From: Deltaproteobacteria bacterium
GTDB taxonomy: Bacteria; SAR324; NAC60-12
Direction of reading: 5' to 3'
Length of the DNA stretch: 16,252 nucleotides
NCBI GenBank assembly: GCA_002730365.1
Contig: PBZZ01000098.1
Span: 1-16,252, forward strand
Under the pieces are notes generated by a model that did not search any database, was not told where the DNA came from, and saw nothing but the letters and a program-made list of their open reading frames with translations. Position numbers and translations under genes: made by a program. Shown here piece after piece: positions 1 through 7,939 of this stretch (positions are counted from its first letter, which is position 1; each line of letters opens with the position of its first letter).

Positions 1-1
1 A

Positions 2-991
2 CTATTAGACTTTGAAACACCTGATGTCAGCCTGCCAACAGTTCACTTACCAAATCTGGAATTTCCAGAGATTAAACTTTCAAAAATCCCCCTTCCTGAT
101 GTCAGTCTCCAAGACATCAATCTACTCGGCTCTGCCTGGGCAATGACAGAATCTACTGAGGTGAGAAAGCCGCAATCTGACAATAATGAATCCTTCCTTT
201 CCAAGAAAAATCTAGTGAAGGCCAATATGATAGATACTGATGTCTCAGGGATTGATTTCTCTGGCAAGGATCTAAGCGGGGCAGATCTTCGAGGAACTGA
301 CCTAAGCAATGCTAACCTCACTGGCGCAAACCTGAGCGGTGCACATCTTTGGAAGGCAAAGCTGAGAAAAGTAGCCTTGCAAGACACAGATCTATCTGGG
401 ATGGATTTTTCTGAAATGGATCTTAGCGGAGCTGACTTACGGGGAGTGAACCTGAGTGGGGCTAACCTTTGGGGCGCTCAACTATATCGCACCAACCTTA
501 CCGGAGCAAACCTAAGCGATGCACGGCTCTCGAACGCAGATTTGTCTCAGTCCGAACTTACTGGTGCTGATCTTTCGAACGCTGATCTCTACAACACCCA
601 GTTGATGGGGGCCAACCTGAGTGAAGCAAACCTCACCGGGGCAGATTTACAGAAAGCACAATTAACAAATACAAATCTTCATAGGGCGAATCTGACAAGT
701 GCCTGGCTGGCGAGTGCTCAGCTTCAGGACGCCAATCTGAGTCAGGCCAACCTGTTCAAAAGTACTCTCAATAGTGCAAATTTACAGGATGCCGATCTAA
801 GCCAGGCTAACTTGATGGAAGCGTCTTTAATTAAAGCTAATTTGCAGGATGTGGATTTACAAGATGCTGACCTGAACAAGACTATTCTTTACAAAGCCTC
901 TGTCAGCAAAGCTGCACTAATCGAAGCTCAATTGTGTCTTACCAGCCTCCCTGACTATACAATGCACAGCCGAGACTGTGATCGAACTTGA
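2..991 (+). CDS. Large pentapeptide-repeat protein, 5' end outside the window
   Basis: The frame is open from base 2, so the visible 329 residues are the C-terminal part of a longer protein. An ATG at 143 is in frame, but the codons before it look coding: bases 8-127 encode eight five-residue units of the form x-hydrophobic-x-hydrophobic-Pro (for example DVSLP, TVHLP, NLEFP). Counting from the ATG at 143, the A(D/N)Lxx pattern runs in one phase from about residue 20 to 270. That is roughly 50 repeats, or about 12 turns of a right-handed quadrilateral beta-helix. The protein ends in a short tail with a cysteine. Such helices serve as rigid scaffolds or DNA mimics (the MfpA/Qnr type), but nothing here fixes a function. 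No signal peptide can be judged because the N-terminus is missing. Pentapeptide class is certain; the upstream extension is strongly supported. Confidence 0.9.
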   Translation, partial: LLDFETPDVSLPTVHLPNLEFPEIKLSKIPLPDVSLQDINLLGSAWAMTESTEVRKPQSDNNESFLSKKNLVKANMIDTDVSGIDFSGKDLSGADLRGTDLSNANLTGANLSGAHLWKAKLRKVALQDTDLSGMDFSEMDLSGADLRGVNLSGANLWGAQLYRTNLTGANLSDARLSNADLSQSELTGADLSNADLYNTQLMGANLSEANLTGADLQKAQLTNTNLHRANLTSAWLASAQLQDANLSQANLFKSTLNSANLQDADLSQANLMEASLIKANLQDVDLQDADLNKTILYKASVSKAALIEAQLCLTSLPDYTMHSRDCDRT

Positions 992-1130
992 TCAGCCAAA
1001 GCGCTTATTCCTCTACTTCCTACCAATTGGCTTGACTTCATGGATCAGCAAAGGATGTTTCGTCTAACATCTTAGTTGGCCCTAAGCTGCACGACACTTT
1101 ATTTTCAATACTCTGATCTTAAAAAGAATC

Positions 1131-1559
1131 ATGATACGACGAGTTTTGTTGTTCTGCTTATCGTTCCTGCTTTTCTTATCAACGGCTCATGTTTTCGCCG
1201 AAGATTCAAGAGAAGGACGAGCACTGGCAGCTGAAAGATACCTCAACGCAGTACCGATCTCCCAACTACTTGAGGATACTTTTCGTGAGATGAGCAAATC
1301 CCTACCGGAGACCATCCGGGAAGGCTTTGTCAACCAAATGAGAATAGTCGTTCGAGCAGACCTCTTAGAAGAAGCTACTCGAGCCTCACTGATTCGACAT
1401 TTCACAGTTGATGAATTGAACGCGATGGCTGAATTCTATAGTTCTCCTCATGGAGCGAGTGCCATCAGAAAATTTGGAGCCTACATGGCTGACGTGATGC
1501 CAGCTGTCCAAGAAGAGGTGATTCTAGGGCTGGATCGAATGGAACGTCAGGTAGAATAA
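1131..1559 (+). CDS. Exported DUF2059 domain protein
   Basis: A 142-residue protein with a signal peptide: RR at residues 3-4, a hydrophobic core at about 5-20, and likely cleavage after VFA at 23. The mature part is a helical DUF2059 domain. Its hallmark is at about residues 90-108, where HFTVDELNAMAEFYSSPHG matches the family pattern of a helix followed by a YxSPxG turn. DUF2059 proteins are usually small periplasmic proteins with no established biochemical role. The gene stands alone, 139 bases after the pentapeptide gene and 103 before the membrane glycosyltransferase. The ribosome binding site is weak (an AAAGAA-like stretch just before the ATG). Family assignment is confident; function is unknown. 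Confidence 0.85.
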   Translation: MIRRVLLFCLSFLLFLSTAHVFAEDSREGRALAAERYLNAVPISQLLEDTFREMSKSLPETIREGFVNQMRIVVRADLLEEATRASLIRHFTVDELNAMAEFYSSPHGASAIRKFGAYMADVMPAVQEEVILGLDRMERQVE

Positions 1560-1662
1560 TTACAAACATCATCATTCATGTAGTTTTTCGCTCTGCCGGG
1601 TACACCTCACATAGTATTTTAGCTATCAGAGACACCTGAAAGGAGGCTAGAGACGCAGTGAC

Positions 1663-3681
1663 ATGAATACTTCTCATCTAAATCATACTCCTCCTGTCTC
1701 CGCCTGGCATCAAATTCTTCCCCTCCTCCTATCCATCAGCGGACCACTCGTCCTGTACCTATTCACGATACCTCGTACCGTGGTGCTGGAAGACGATGGG
1801 CTTTTTCTGATGGTTGCCAAGCATCTTGGGATCGCCCATCCGCCAGGTTATCCGCTCTTCACTGGCATCGCTCACCTGTTTTTACAGTTTCCCTTTGGTA
1901 CGGACGCCTTTCGAGGACACTTGACCAGCGCGTTTCTGGGGGCTCTTGCGTGCGGAGTGCTGTTTGGCTGCGCTCGACTACTTGGGGCTTCGGTGTGGGC
2001 AGCTTTGACTGGAGCCTGGGCATTTGGAGCATCTGAGCACTTCTGGTCACAAGCGATCATTGCTGAAGTTTACACACTCAATGCTTTGCTCTTCTTTGCC
2101 ACCTATCTACTGATTCTGAAAGCCTTGCAGGCACCAGATTCACGATCATGGTGGTGGGGAGCCTCAGTTTTCTTCGGGCTCAGTCTGGCAAATCACTACC
2201 CGCTGATGGTACTGGCTTTTCCAGGATTACTAGTGCTCACCCTTCCTGTTTGGCGAAACGTGCTATCTCGTCTTCCAGAATTGATCTTACTCAGCCTGTT
2301 GAGTGCTGCGCTACCATACGCAGGAATGGTCTGGCGCTCTTTACAGAATCCATCAATCAGCTTCTATGGTCCCATTGAAGGCTGGCAGAGTTTCTGGTTT
2401 TATTTCAGTCGCCAGGGCTATGCCGGTGTAGATGTCAGTCCAAGTGCTGGTTGGTGGGATCGTTGGGAATTTCTGCAATGGTTCAGCGTCGAAGCTTTCT
2501 GGCAACTGACCCCCTTGGGCTTTGGGCTCGCACTCTGGGGATTATGGAAACTGATACAACAACTTTCCTTGACCGTGCCAGTCTCTGGAATTTTGATTTT
2601 CCTTAGCAACAGCGTATTGCTTTTATTCCTCCTAGCTTTTGACTTCGACTTCTTCAATATCGGTGTCTTCCGCCCTTACTCCCTCGTATGTTATGGCTTA
2701 CTTGGTTTGTGGTTAGCCATTGGTTTGGATGCTTTCATTCATCGTTTCATTAAAACTCCTGAATTCCAAACTTCAGGATCTGTCATCATTGTTTTGCTGA
2801 TCGGGAGTCTATTGCTTTTTCAGAATCTTTCAAAGAACGATCGGTCTGCTGATAACTTTGCTGAACGACATGCTGAATTAATCTTCCAGCTACTCCCAGA
2901 AAACTCAGTATTCTTTGTCTATGGTGATTCAGAAACAGGACCGCTTGGCTACTATCATTATGTTGAGGAGCGACGACCCGACCTAGAGTTGTTCAGTCTG
3001 CAAGGCCTAGTCTATGGGAACCGCTTATTCCCAGCCCGTAGCTCTAAGCACAGAAAGCAAGAAGCACTTCGTCAGTTTGTGAATAATAGCACTCGTCCTC
3101 TATTTTACTCAGTAGATTCTGAGCAGTTTTCACATGGCCAGGGGATTCGGCACTACGGGTTTCTGAAGGAGGTTGTACGTGAGGGGAACCCAACTGCTCT
3201 GCAATTGGTATTTCGGCCCGAAGCAAAGGCTTACTTCAGAGAGTTGTTGCAACAGCAACCCAAGGATCGTTGGGAGAGATTTCGTCGCAACAAGCTATTA
3301 CATCAATATGGAGACTTCCTTGGTTATGCCCTGCTCGGTGGTGATCCTGAACTTCAGAAAAAGGTCCGGCCTCTCCTCCCTTTGGCCGAAAGTAATTTTT
3401 TCAGCCTGACCGGAATGATTGAGGTATTGATGACTCACCGAGCTAAGCCATCTCTACCTCAAATTGATAGCTGGCTGAAACTTGCAGAGTCACTGCAAGA
3501 TGAGACTCTCGACAAGGAACGTCAGTCTCGCTTTGCATATCTACAGGGCTTCGCAGCCTTTCTTGGTGGCCATCAGCAAGAGGCCCTTGAAGCTTTCTAT
3601 AAGTCTGCTCGCATCTATCCCCATCCTGAAAACGCCTCTCTCTCGGCTCTCCAAAAACTTGGCCGACAAATCCCAGAATAG
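1663..3681 (+). CDS. DUF2723-family GT-C-like membrane glycosyltransferase with TPR-like tail
   Basis: A 672-residue protein. The N-terminal two thirds is membrane-embedded, with about ten hydrophobic segments between residues 18 and 390. The first external loop carries an acidic cluster (EDD at 43-45) and then AHPPGYPLF at 58-66, the signature of the DUF2723 family. A second conserved-looking stretch is SEHFWSQAIIAEVYTLN at 124-140. In GT-C enzymes such early acidic loops bind the lipid-phosphate sugar donor. The eukaryotic relative TMEM260 is a protein O-mannosyltransferase; bacterial substrates are mostly unknown. The C-terminal 280 residues are soluble and probably periplasmic, ending in a TPR-like helical pair near 625-660. 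A good AAAGGAGG lies at 1639-1646, but 16 bases from the ATG, longer than usual. No glycan-synthesis genes are adjacent. Confidence 0.8.
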   Translation: MNTSHLNHTPPVSAWHQILPLLLSISGPLVLYLFTIPRTVVLEDDGLFLMVAKHLGIAHPPGYPLFTGIAHLFLQFPFGTDAFRGHLTSAFLGALACGVLFGCARLLGASVWAALTGAWAFGASEHFWSQAIIAEVYTLNALLFFATYLLILKALQAPDSRSWWWGASVFFGLSLANHYPLMVLAFPGLLVLTLPVWRNVLSRLPELILLSLLSAALPYAGMVWRSLQNPSISFYGPIEGWQSFWFYFSRQGYAGVDVSPSAGWWDRWEFLQWFSVEAFWQLTPLGFGLALWGLWKLIQQLSLTVPVSGILIFLSNSVLLLFLLAFDFDFFNIGVFRPYSLVCYGLLGLWLAIGLDAFIHRFIKTPEFQTSGSVIIVLLIGSLLLFQNLSKNDRSADNFAERHAELIFQLLPENSVFFVYGDSETGPLGYYHYVEERRPDLELFSLQGLVYGNRLFPARSSKHRKQEALRQFVNNSTRPLFYSVDSEQFSHGQGIRHYGFLKEVVREGNPTALQLVFRPEAKAYFRELLQQQPKDRWERFRRNKLLHQYGDFLGYALLGGDPELQKKVRPLLPLAESNFFSLTGMIEVLMTHRAKPSLPQIDSWLKLAESLQDETLDKERQSRFAYLQGFAAFLGGHQQEALEAFYKSARIYPHPENASLSALQKLGRQIPE

Positions 3682-3735
3682 GGGAATATTCAGTGCATCC
3701 TCAAAAACAACAGACCCTCACTATCTAAACAGGAC

Positions 3736-4293
3736 ATGAGAAGCAAAACTTCGTTGATACTGCTATTCAGTCTAAGCCTATTGTTGCCCAATTGGCTGCA
3801 AGCTGAACCTATTCAGGGCGTTGGGCTTTATTTGAGTGTAGGGGATCTACAGATCTCTAATTCCTCGACAGAACAAAATTATGCGGAATCATATGCCTAC
3901 GGTGGCATCGTAGATTATCAGTGGACAGCTTCAGACTACTTCTCAGTGCGCTTGTTTGGAGGAGAACACATAGGTAGCGCTCAACAGCCTAACAAGCCTG
4001 ATTACAATTACTTCAAAACAGGGTTGTTTGGGCTCGAAGCCCGTGTGTGGGCTGGTTCTTCATGGTTTCTAGGAATTCAGACTGGCCAAGCTTACTTGAC
4101 CTGGATTGAGTCAATGGAGAGTTATACAGAAATCGCTTGGACCAACCAAAGTGGCTACGGTGTGGGCTTTGAATCTAACAACGGCTGGACCTTTGCGATT
4201 TACACACAAAAGACTGGTGACATGGAATTTGAGGAACTTCCGGATCAGGAAGTCGAAGGAACCCGTCTTGAGGTAGGCTATCGTTGGAAATGA
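3736..4293 (+). CDS. Small exported protein, probable outer-membrane beta-barrel
   Basis: A 185-residue protein with a clear signal peptide (hydrophobic 6-19, likely cleavage after LQA at 23). The mature part is rich in Gly, Tyr, Trp and alternating polar/hydrophobic stretches such as YFSVRLFGGE, WFLGIQTGQAYL and WTFAIYTQ. It closes with LEVGYRWK, like the last strand of a small barrel, although the final residue is Lys rather than the usual Phe or Trp. The pattern suits an eight-stranded porin-like fold or OmpW/OmpA-like barrel, but I recognise no specific family. It starts 54 bases after the glycosyltransferase gene on the same strand, with AGGA just before the ATG, so it may be cotranscribed. 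Confidence 0.7.
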   Translation: MRSKTSLILLFSLSLLLPNWLQAEPIQGVGLYLSVGDLQISNSSTEQNYAESYAYGGIVDYQWTASDYFSVRLFGGEHIGSAQQPNKPDYNYFKTGLFGLEARVWAGSSWFLGIQTGQAYLTWIESMESYTEIAWTNQSGYGVGFESNNGWTFAIYTQKTGDMEFEELPDQEVEGTRLEVGYRWK

Positions 4294-4355
4294 ACGGCAA
4301 CAGCCAAGAAATAGCTGATTAAAGCAGAATTTTAGCTCCCAGAATGATCGGCTGC

Positions 4356-4640
4356 CTAGTGGAAGGTACGAATTTGGCGAGGAGATTCTTTGAACACTGT
4401 CTTGGGCATAACGGGGATCGACTGTGCAGCTGCGTACTGATCCAACTGCATGCGCAGGGCTCTCAGATCACTATAAGGCCTCGGTTGTCTATTCAGTTGC
4501 TGACTGATGGCTAGAACCTCCTGAATTCTTTTCTGTTCCGCCCGATCCTCTTCAGTCGGAGGATAAGGATTGAAAGGCTTAGCTCCTAGCAAAAACGGAG
4601 CGATTGCAGAGATCAGTAACAGTTTCACAAGTCTGGACAT
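4356..4640 (-). CDS. Small exported protein of unknown function
   Basis: A 94-residue protein with a short signal peptide (K6 then a hydrophobic run to about 19, probable cleavage near LGA at 18-20). It continues with a proline-rich stretch (KPFNPYPPTEE) and then a charged helical segment (about 32-74) with many Gln, Arg and Glu. There is no lipobox cysteine. GGGAG lies five bases upstream of the ATG, which supports both the start and the strand. It converges with the preceding barrel-like gene, leaving 62 bases between the stops. I do not recognise a family. Confidence 0.65.
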   Translation of the reverse strand: MSRLVKLLLISAIAPFLLGAKPFNPYPPTEEDRAEQKRIQEVLAISQQLNRQPRPYSDLRALRMQLDQYAAAQSIPVMPKTVFKESPRQIRTFH

Positions 4641-4909
4641 CGTGCTCCCTGTTCCTCAAAACAATTCTCAAGGGGGTCATGACATCCTGTCTTGTAGCTA
4701 GCTTCATCCTGAAGAAAACTTTCTTTATAATCTTTCTTACTGTGGACTCACTTTCAAGCAAACTTGGGCCCATCTAGTCAAAACTACTTAGAGACTGATA
4801 AAAAACCAGGTTATTCATCCATGAATTCAAACCTTTGACTGCTCCGCTTGACGGCAGAAAAGCAGTGGTGTCGTGAAACTGACTACTTTAACAACGCTTA
4901 AAGGATGTT
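4641..4909. other. Divergent intergenic region between two small exported-protein genes
   Basis: These 269 bases must hold the promoters of the minus-strand gene ending at 4356 and the plus-strand gene starting at 4910. I see a perfect 6+6 palindrome, ATTCAT-CC-ATGAAT, at 4813-4826. TTGACT and TTGACG occur at 4835 and 4848, but neither has a good -10 box at the right distance. AAGGA at 4901-4905 serves the gene at 4910. No longer coding frame is convincing. Confidence 0.35.
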
Positions 4910-5419
4910 ATGAAATACCTGATAGTGGTTCTGATGGCTGTGCTTTGCTGGACAACTGCATCCTTTGCCCAAAAGCTTGGACCGGTGGGAAAGCAAATGC
5001 TTCGGGAGTATTCAACAAAGGGAGAACTCACCTACTGGAGTTCGGTTGATACGGAGTGTCCGTTCTACAGTGATTTGAATCTGAATCAAATCATTCAAGA
5101 GAGGATTTTAAAGCAAAACATTCGGCCTGCTTTCCATAAGAACAAGCAACTACGAAAAGCTAGAATCTATGTGAAGGTTCACTGCTATTTCAAAGATTTC
5201 ACCGTGATCACTGCCGATTTCGAAATCCAACTCGGCTACGACTTGGCAGACCAGGTTCGACTCGGTTATTCATCCGAGGTATTTCTTCTGAATCACCCGA
5301 TCCGTAAAATCAGGTTGGACGTTGAATCTATGATAGATGAAAAGGTGACCGAATTCGCAGAAGCTCATTTGGAGGGTGCAGTTGCTCGACAATCCACCTT
5401 GAGTAGTGAACGGCAGTAA
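4910..5419 (+). CDS. Exported protein of unknown function
   Basis: A 169-residue protein with a signal peptide (MKYLIVV start, cleavage probable after SFA at 20). The mature protein has just two cysteines, C50 and C92, which could form a disulfide in the periplasm. The middle alternates in a strand-like way (ARIYVKVHCYFKDFTVITADFEIQLGY), followed by a likely C-terminal helix rich in Glu and Ala. AAGGA sits four bases before the ATG, supporting the start. It converges with the short pentapeptide gene, with 53 bases between the two stops. No family recognised. Confidence 0.7.
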   Translation: MKYLIVVLMAVLCWTTASFAQKLGPVGKQMLREYSTKGELTYWSSVDTECPFYSDLNLNQIIQERILKQNIRPAFHKNKQLRKARIYVKVHCYFKDFTVITADFEIQLGYDLADQVRLGYSSEVFLLNHPIRKIRLDVESMIDEKVTEFAEAHLEGAVARQSTLSSERQ

Positions 5420-5472
5420 TCCACTTAGCAGCAACTCGACTACACTGAATTTATGACCCAGAAAAATGCTTT

Positions 5473-5826
5473 TCAGCAATCCTTGTTAGACACCCCGCCA
5501 TCGGGTAGAACCGTGTTACAGAAAATTGCACCTCGCAGAATAGCGTAGCTCAGATTGGCATCTCGCAAGCTGGCCTCTCTCAGGTCAGTTTCTCGCAGAT
5601 CCGCGTTCCTCAGGTTAGCTCGAGATAAATTCGCACCCCTCAAGTCGGCGTAACTCAAATCAATGTCCGTCAGCTTTGCTGCTGACAAGTCACAACGGTT
5701 GCAGATGATCCTTTCCTTCTGCTTGGCTACCTGCTTCAGCAAGCTATCCACATCCGACGGACTAAAACCAAAACTTTGAGCCGCTACAAACAATAATGCT
5801 GTTAATACAAGAGAAAACCTTGTCAT
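5473..5826 (-). CDS. Short exported pentapeptide-repeat protein with cysteine-flanked repeats
   Basis: A 117-residue protein with a signal peptide (residues 1 to about 20) and a short helical linker (DVDSLLKQVAKQKE). About 12 pentapeptides follow, from residue 47 to 101, of the ADLRGANLSRANL type, or roughly three turns of beta-helix. Cysteines flank the repeats: C42 and C45 (CNRC) before them, C103 and C117 after, the last being the final residue. The tail LPDGGVSNKDC resembles the ending of many small secreted pentapeptide proteins. The cysteines could form cap disulfides in the periplasm. No Shine-Dalgarno is visible before the ATG. The lipoprotein gene lies 60 bases upstream on the same strand, so an operon is plausible. 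Confidence 0.85.
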   Translation of the reverse strand: MTRFSLVLTALLFVAAQSFGFSPSDVDSLLKQVAKQKERIICNRCDLSAAKLTDIDLSYADLRGANLSRANLRNADLRETDLREASLRDANLSYAILRGAIFCNTVLPDGGVSNKDC

Positions 5827-5886
5827 CGCAAAAGCTATATTTTTAATTGCGTGGGTAGGCCAAATTTTCTGGGAATTGCAAGCACC

Positions 5887-6174
5887 TCAAGAGTTATTTG
5901 GGAGGGAGGCCTGAGCATCCAAGTCTCTTCGATAATACTTGTTGCCACTTCCCCAATCCTGTGGCAGGGCTTCTCTCATTTGCATCAGATTCGGTTCTAT
6001 TTCGGGATAAGTTGAAAAATACTGCTCGCTTCGCTGAAGTTGCTGCACGGGTGGAGGAGTGTAGGTTCCTGGAGGAATTGGGTGCCTCTCTGTCCAAAGA
6101 TACTCGAGATGTTTGGAGTCACATCCAGACAAGACAAGGGCCGCGCCAACCAAGCATAAAAATGATTTCCTCAC
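5887..6174 (-). CDS. Small lipoprotein, GTG start
   Basis: A 95-residue protein beginning with GTG at 6174. The next in-frame codons upstream run into a stop, and GGAG lies eight bases before the GTG, so this start is well supported. Residues 1-18 are a lipoprotein signal ending in the lipobox LSGC (cysteine 18). Asp follows at +2, which in enterobacteria marks retention in the inner membrane; whether that rule holds here is not known. The mature part is short, proline-rich (HPIPPGTYTPPP) and Gln/Tyr-rich, with no recognised domain. It is upstream of, and codirectional with, the short pentapeptide gene. Confidence 0.75.
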   Translation of the reverse strand: MRKSFLCLVGAALVLSGCDSKHLEYLWTERHPIPPGTYTPPPVQQLQRSEQYFSTYPEIEPNLMQMREALPQDWGSGNKYYRRDLDAQASLPNNS

Positions 6175-6448
6175 TATTTTTCTCCATCATTTGAGGTGAT
6201 CAAGATTGATATGTTTTAACCAACAGCAGTACACATACAGCTAGATTTGCAATCTTTTTTCTATAATCTACAACTCCAGGCCTGTATCTCTCCAGTCATT
6301 ATTTTTCAAATATTGATACTCCTCTCAAGCACTGGTCCCAGAACACAGTTTCAAAAGCAAATGCCTTGCCCGCTAGAATGTAGGAATTTGAAAAATTCAG
6401 AGCTACGTGAGAGGAATCAAGAACTAAGGCGGCAGGAATAACAGTGAA
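6175..6448. other. Intergenic region between the polyol operon end and the lipoprotein gene
   Basis: These 274 bases hold the 3' end of the polyol transcript and the upstream region of the lipoprotein gene, both on the minus strand. A perfect 5+5 inverted repeat, ATCAA-GA-TTGAT, lies at 6199-6210, 24 bases before the GTG start. A 6+6 AT-rich repeat (GAATTT/AAATTC) lies at 6384-6398. I found no GC-rich hairpin with a T-run that would be a convincing terminator for the operon, and no believable gene. Confidence 0.35.
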
Positions 6449-7924
6449 TCAGAGTCGATCATCGAGGTAGCTTTGCAGGGTGTTTGCGGTGCCATGCTGC
6501 CACAGGTGCTGCAGGGCATTTCGGAAGCTTTGTTGGAAAGCTTTAGATTCCGAGAGATCGCCAAAGACATCCTGTAATTCTAAGAAGGCAAGCGGTTCCG
6601 TTTTGGATCGTTCTGCCAGTGTGCGCAGGCGGTCCGCCTGACTATCCTCTGGTTGCATGTCTTGCCCTCCCTCAGAAAGTCCTCCCCAGTATCGACACCA
6701 AAGCGCGGACTCCAGGGCCAAACCAGTTACAGAGGCACCTGCTTGCACACGATCTCGAGTTGAGGGTAGCACAAACTTGGGTTGTCGATTAGAACCATCA
6801 AAACAAAGTCGAGCAATCGTATCCCCAATTTTTGGATTGGCAAACCGCTCTAGAATCAACTGAAGATAAGCCTGTAGATCAGTATTGGGCACAGGTGGAA
6901 TTGATGGTAAGATCTCCTCCGTCTCCATCTTCTCCAAGTAGCGGTAGATTAGCGGATGCTCCATTGCCTCGTGGACAAAATGTTGATCTAGTAGGGCTCC
7001 TACATAGGCAATCGAAGCATGTCCTGCATTCAGAATCCTCAGCTTCATGTGCTCATAGGGAGTCACGTCCGGCACGAAAGTCACCCCAACAGCTTCCAAT
7101 TCCGGTCGCCCTAGCGGAAAGCGATCTTCCAAGACCCACTGAATGTAATTTTCACAAAAAACTGGCCATCCATCCTCAATACCAAACTCCTCCTGCAAGA
7201 TCGTTCTTTCCCGATCAGAAGTCACTGGTGTAATGCGATCTACCATTCCATTGGGAAAGGCAACCTCACGCTCAATCCAGGCGGCCAGTTTGGAATCCTG
7301 CATTTCAGCCAAGCCAACCACAGCGTTACGAGTGACATTGCCGTTGTGCAGCAGATTATCGCAGGACATCACGGTAAAAGGTGCAATGCCTCTCGCCAAA
7401 CGGGTACGCAAACCAGCCAGAATCAACCCAAAAGCTGTATTAGGCGTCGCTGGATTTGCTGCATCCTGTTTTAATACGGGTTGATCCGGGTCAAACTCTC
7501 CCGTCGCTGGATTAATAAAGTAGCCTCCTTCCGTGACAGTCAATGAAACAATTCGGATGCTTGGGTCTGCAAGCCTCTCAATGTTTGAGGGATCTCCTGG
7601 TAGGAGAAAATCGATCATCGATCCCGTTATGGTTGCTTTGTAACCAGCTGCCGATTGCTCCACCACGGTAGTCAGGTAGTCCTGCTGCGCCAAGGTTTGA
7701 CCCATCACACGATCACCAGGCATCACACCTGTACCAACTAGAGCCCAGTCGAGAGATTTGCCAAGTCGGAACAGTTGGTCCAGATAGACCGCCTGATGTG
7801 CCCGATGAAAATTGCCCACACCAATGTGGACAATCCCCGGCTTGAGCTGCTGAGGAGAATAGTTAGGAACTGAGAGCTGCGAGGAAAATGAGGGCAGATC
7901 TGCCCGAGAGAGTCGAATAGTCAT
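6449..7924 (-). CDS. mtlK: Mannitol 2-dehydrogenase (polyol dehydrogenase, long-chain family)
   Basis: A 491-residue NAD-dependent polyol dehydrogenase that would oxidise D-mannitol to D-fructose and, in characterised relatives, also D-arabinitol to D-xylulose. The N-terminal Rossmann region starts at about residue 31 (IVHIGVGNFHRAHQ). The family catalytic pattern K-x4-N-x2-H is intact as K294, N299 and H302 (KLRILNAGH), matching Lys295, Asn300 and His303 of the Pseudomonas fluorescens enzyme. Length is normal (about 490). It is the last gene of the operon. Its ATG lies 15 bases after the smoS stop, in the same frame as smoS, and the spacer has no Shine-Dalgarno, so it is probably translated by coupling. 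The symbol follows Rhodobacter usage; in Pseudomonas this enzyme is called MtlD. Confidence 0.93.
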   Translation of the reverse strand: MTIRLSRADLPSFSSQLSVPNYSPQQLKPGIVHIGVGNFHRAHQAVYLDQLFRLGKSLDWALVGTGVMPGDRVMGQTLAQQDYLTTVVEQSAAGYKATITGSMIDFLLPGDPSNIERLADPSIRIVSLTVTEGGYFINPATGEFDPDQPVLKQDAANPATPNTAFGLILAGLRTRLARGIAPFTVMSCDNLLHNGNVTRNAVVGLAEMQDSKLAAWIEREVAFPNGMVDRITPVTSDRERTILQEEFGIEDGWPVFCENYIQWVLEDRFPLGRPELEAVGVTFVPDVTPYEHMKLRILNAGHASIAYVGALLDQHFVHEAMEHPLIYRYLEKMETEEILPSIPPVPNTDLQAYLQLILERFANPKIGDTIARLCFDGSNRQPKFVLPSTRDRVQAGASVTGLALESALWCRYWGGLSEGGQDMQPEDSQADRLRTLAERSKTEPLAFLELQDVFGDLSESKAFQQSFRNALQHLWQHGTANTLQSYLDDRL

Positions 7925-7939
7925 AAAAATTTTGGAGGA

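Noticed and set aside
43..387. Minus-strand open frame opposite the pentapeptide gene
   Set aside because: Its repetitive Arg/Ser/Pro/Leu sequence is the reverse-strand image of the pentapeptide repeats.
1032..1060. TTGACT as a -35 box for the DUF2059 gene
   Set aside because: The hexamer 17 bases later is ATGTTT, a poor -10 match.
1658..1666. Tiny GTG-ACA-TGA reading frame overlapping the DUF2723 start
   Set aside because: It sits at a better distance from the GGAGG than the real ATG, but a two-codon leader is easily chance.
5461..5474. GAAAA-ATGC-TTTTC as a two-way terminator between convergent genes
   Set aside because: The stem is almost all A-T and overlaps the stop codon of the minus-strand gene.
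6243..6260. Hairpin AGATT-TGC-AATCT followed by a T-run on the plus strand
   Set aside because: The stem is only five AT-rich pairs and no plus-strand gene ends nearby.
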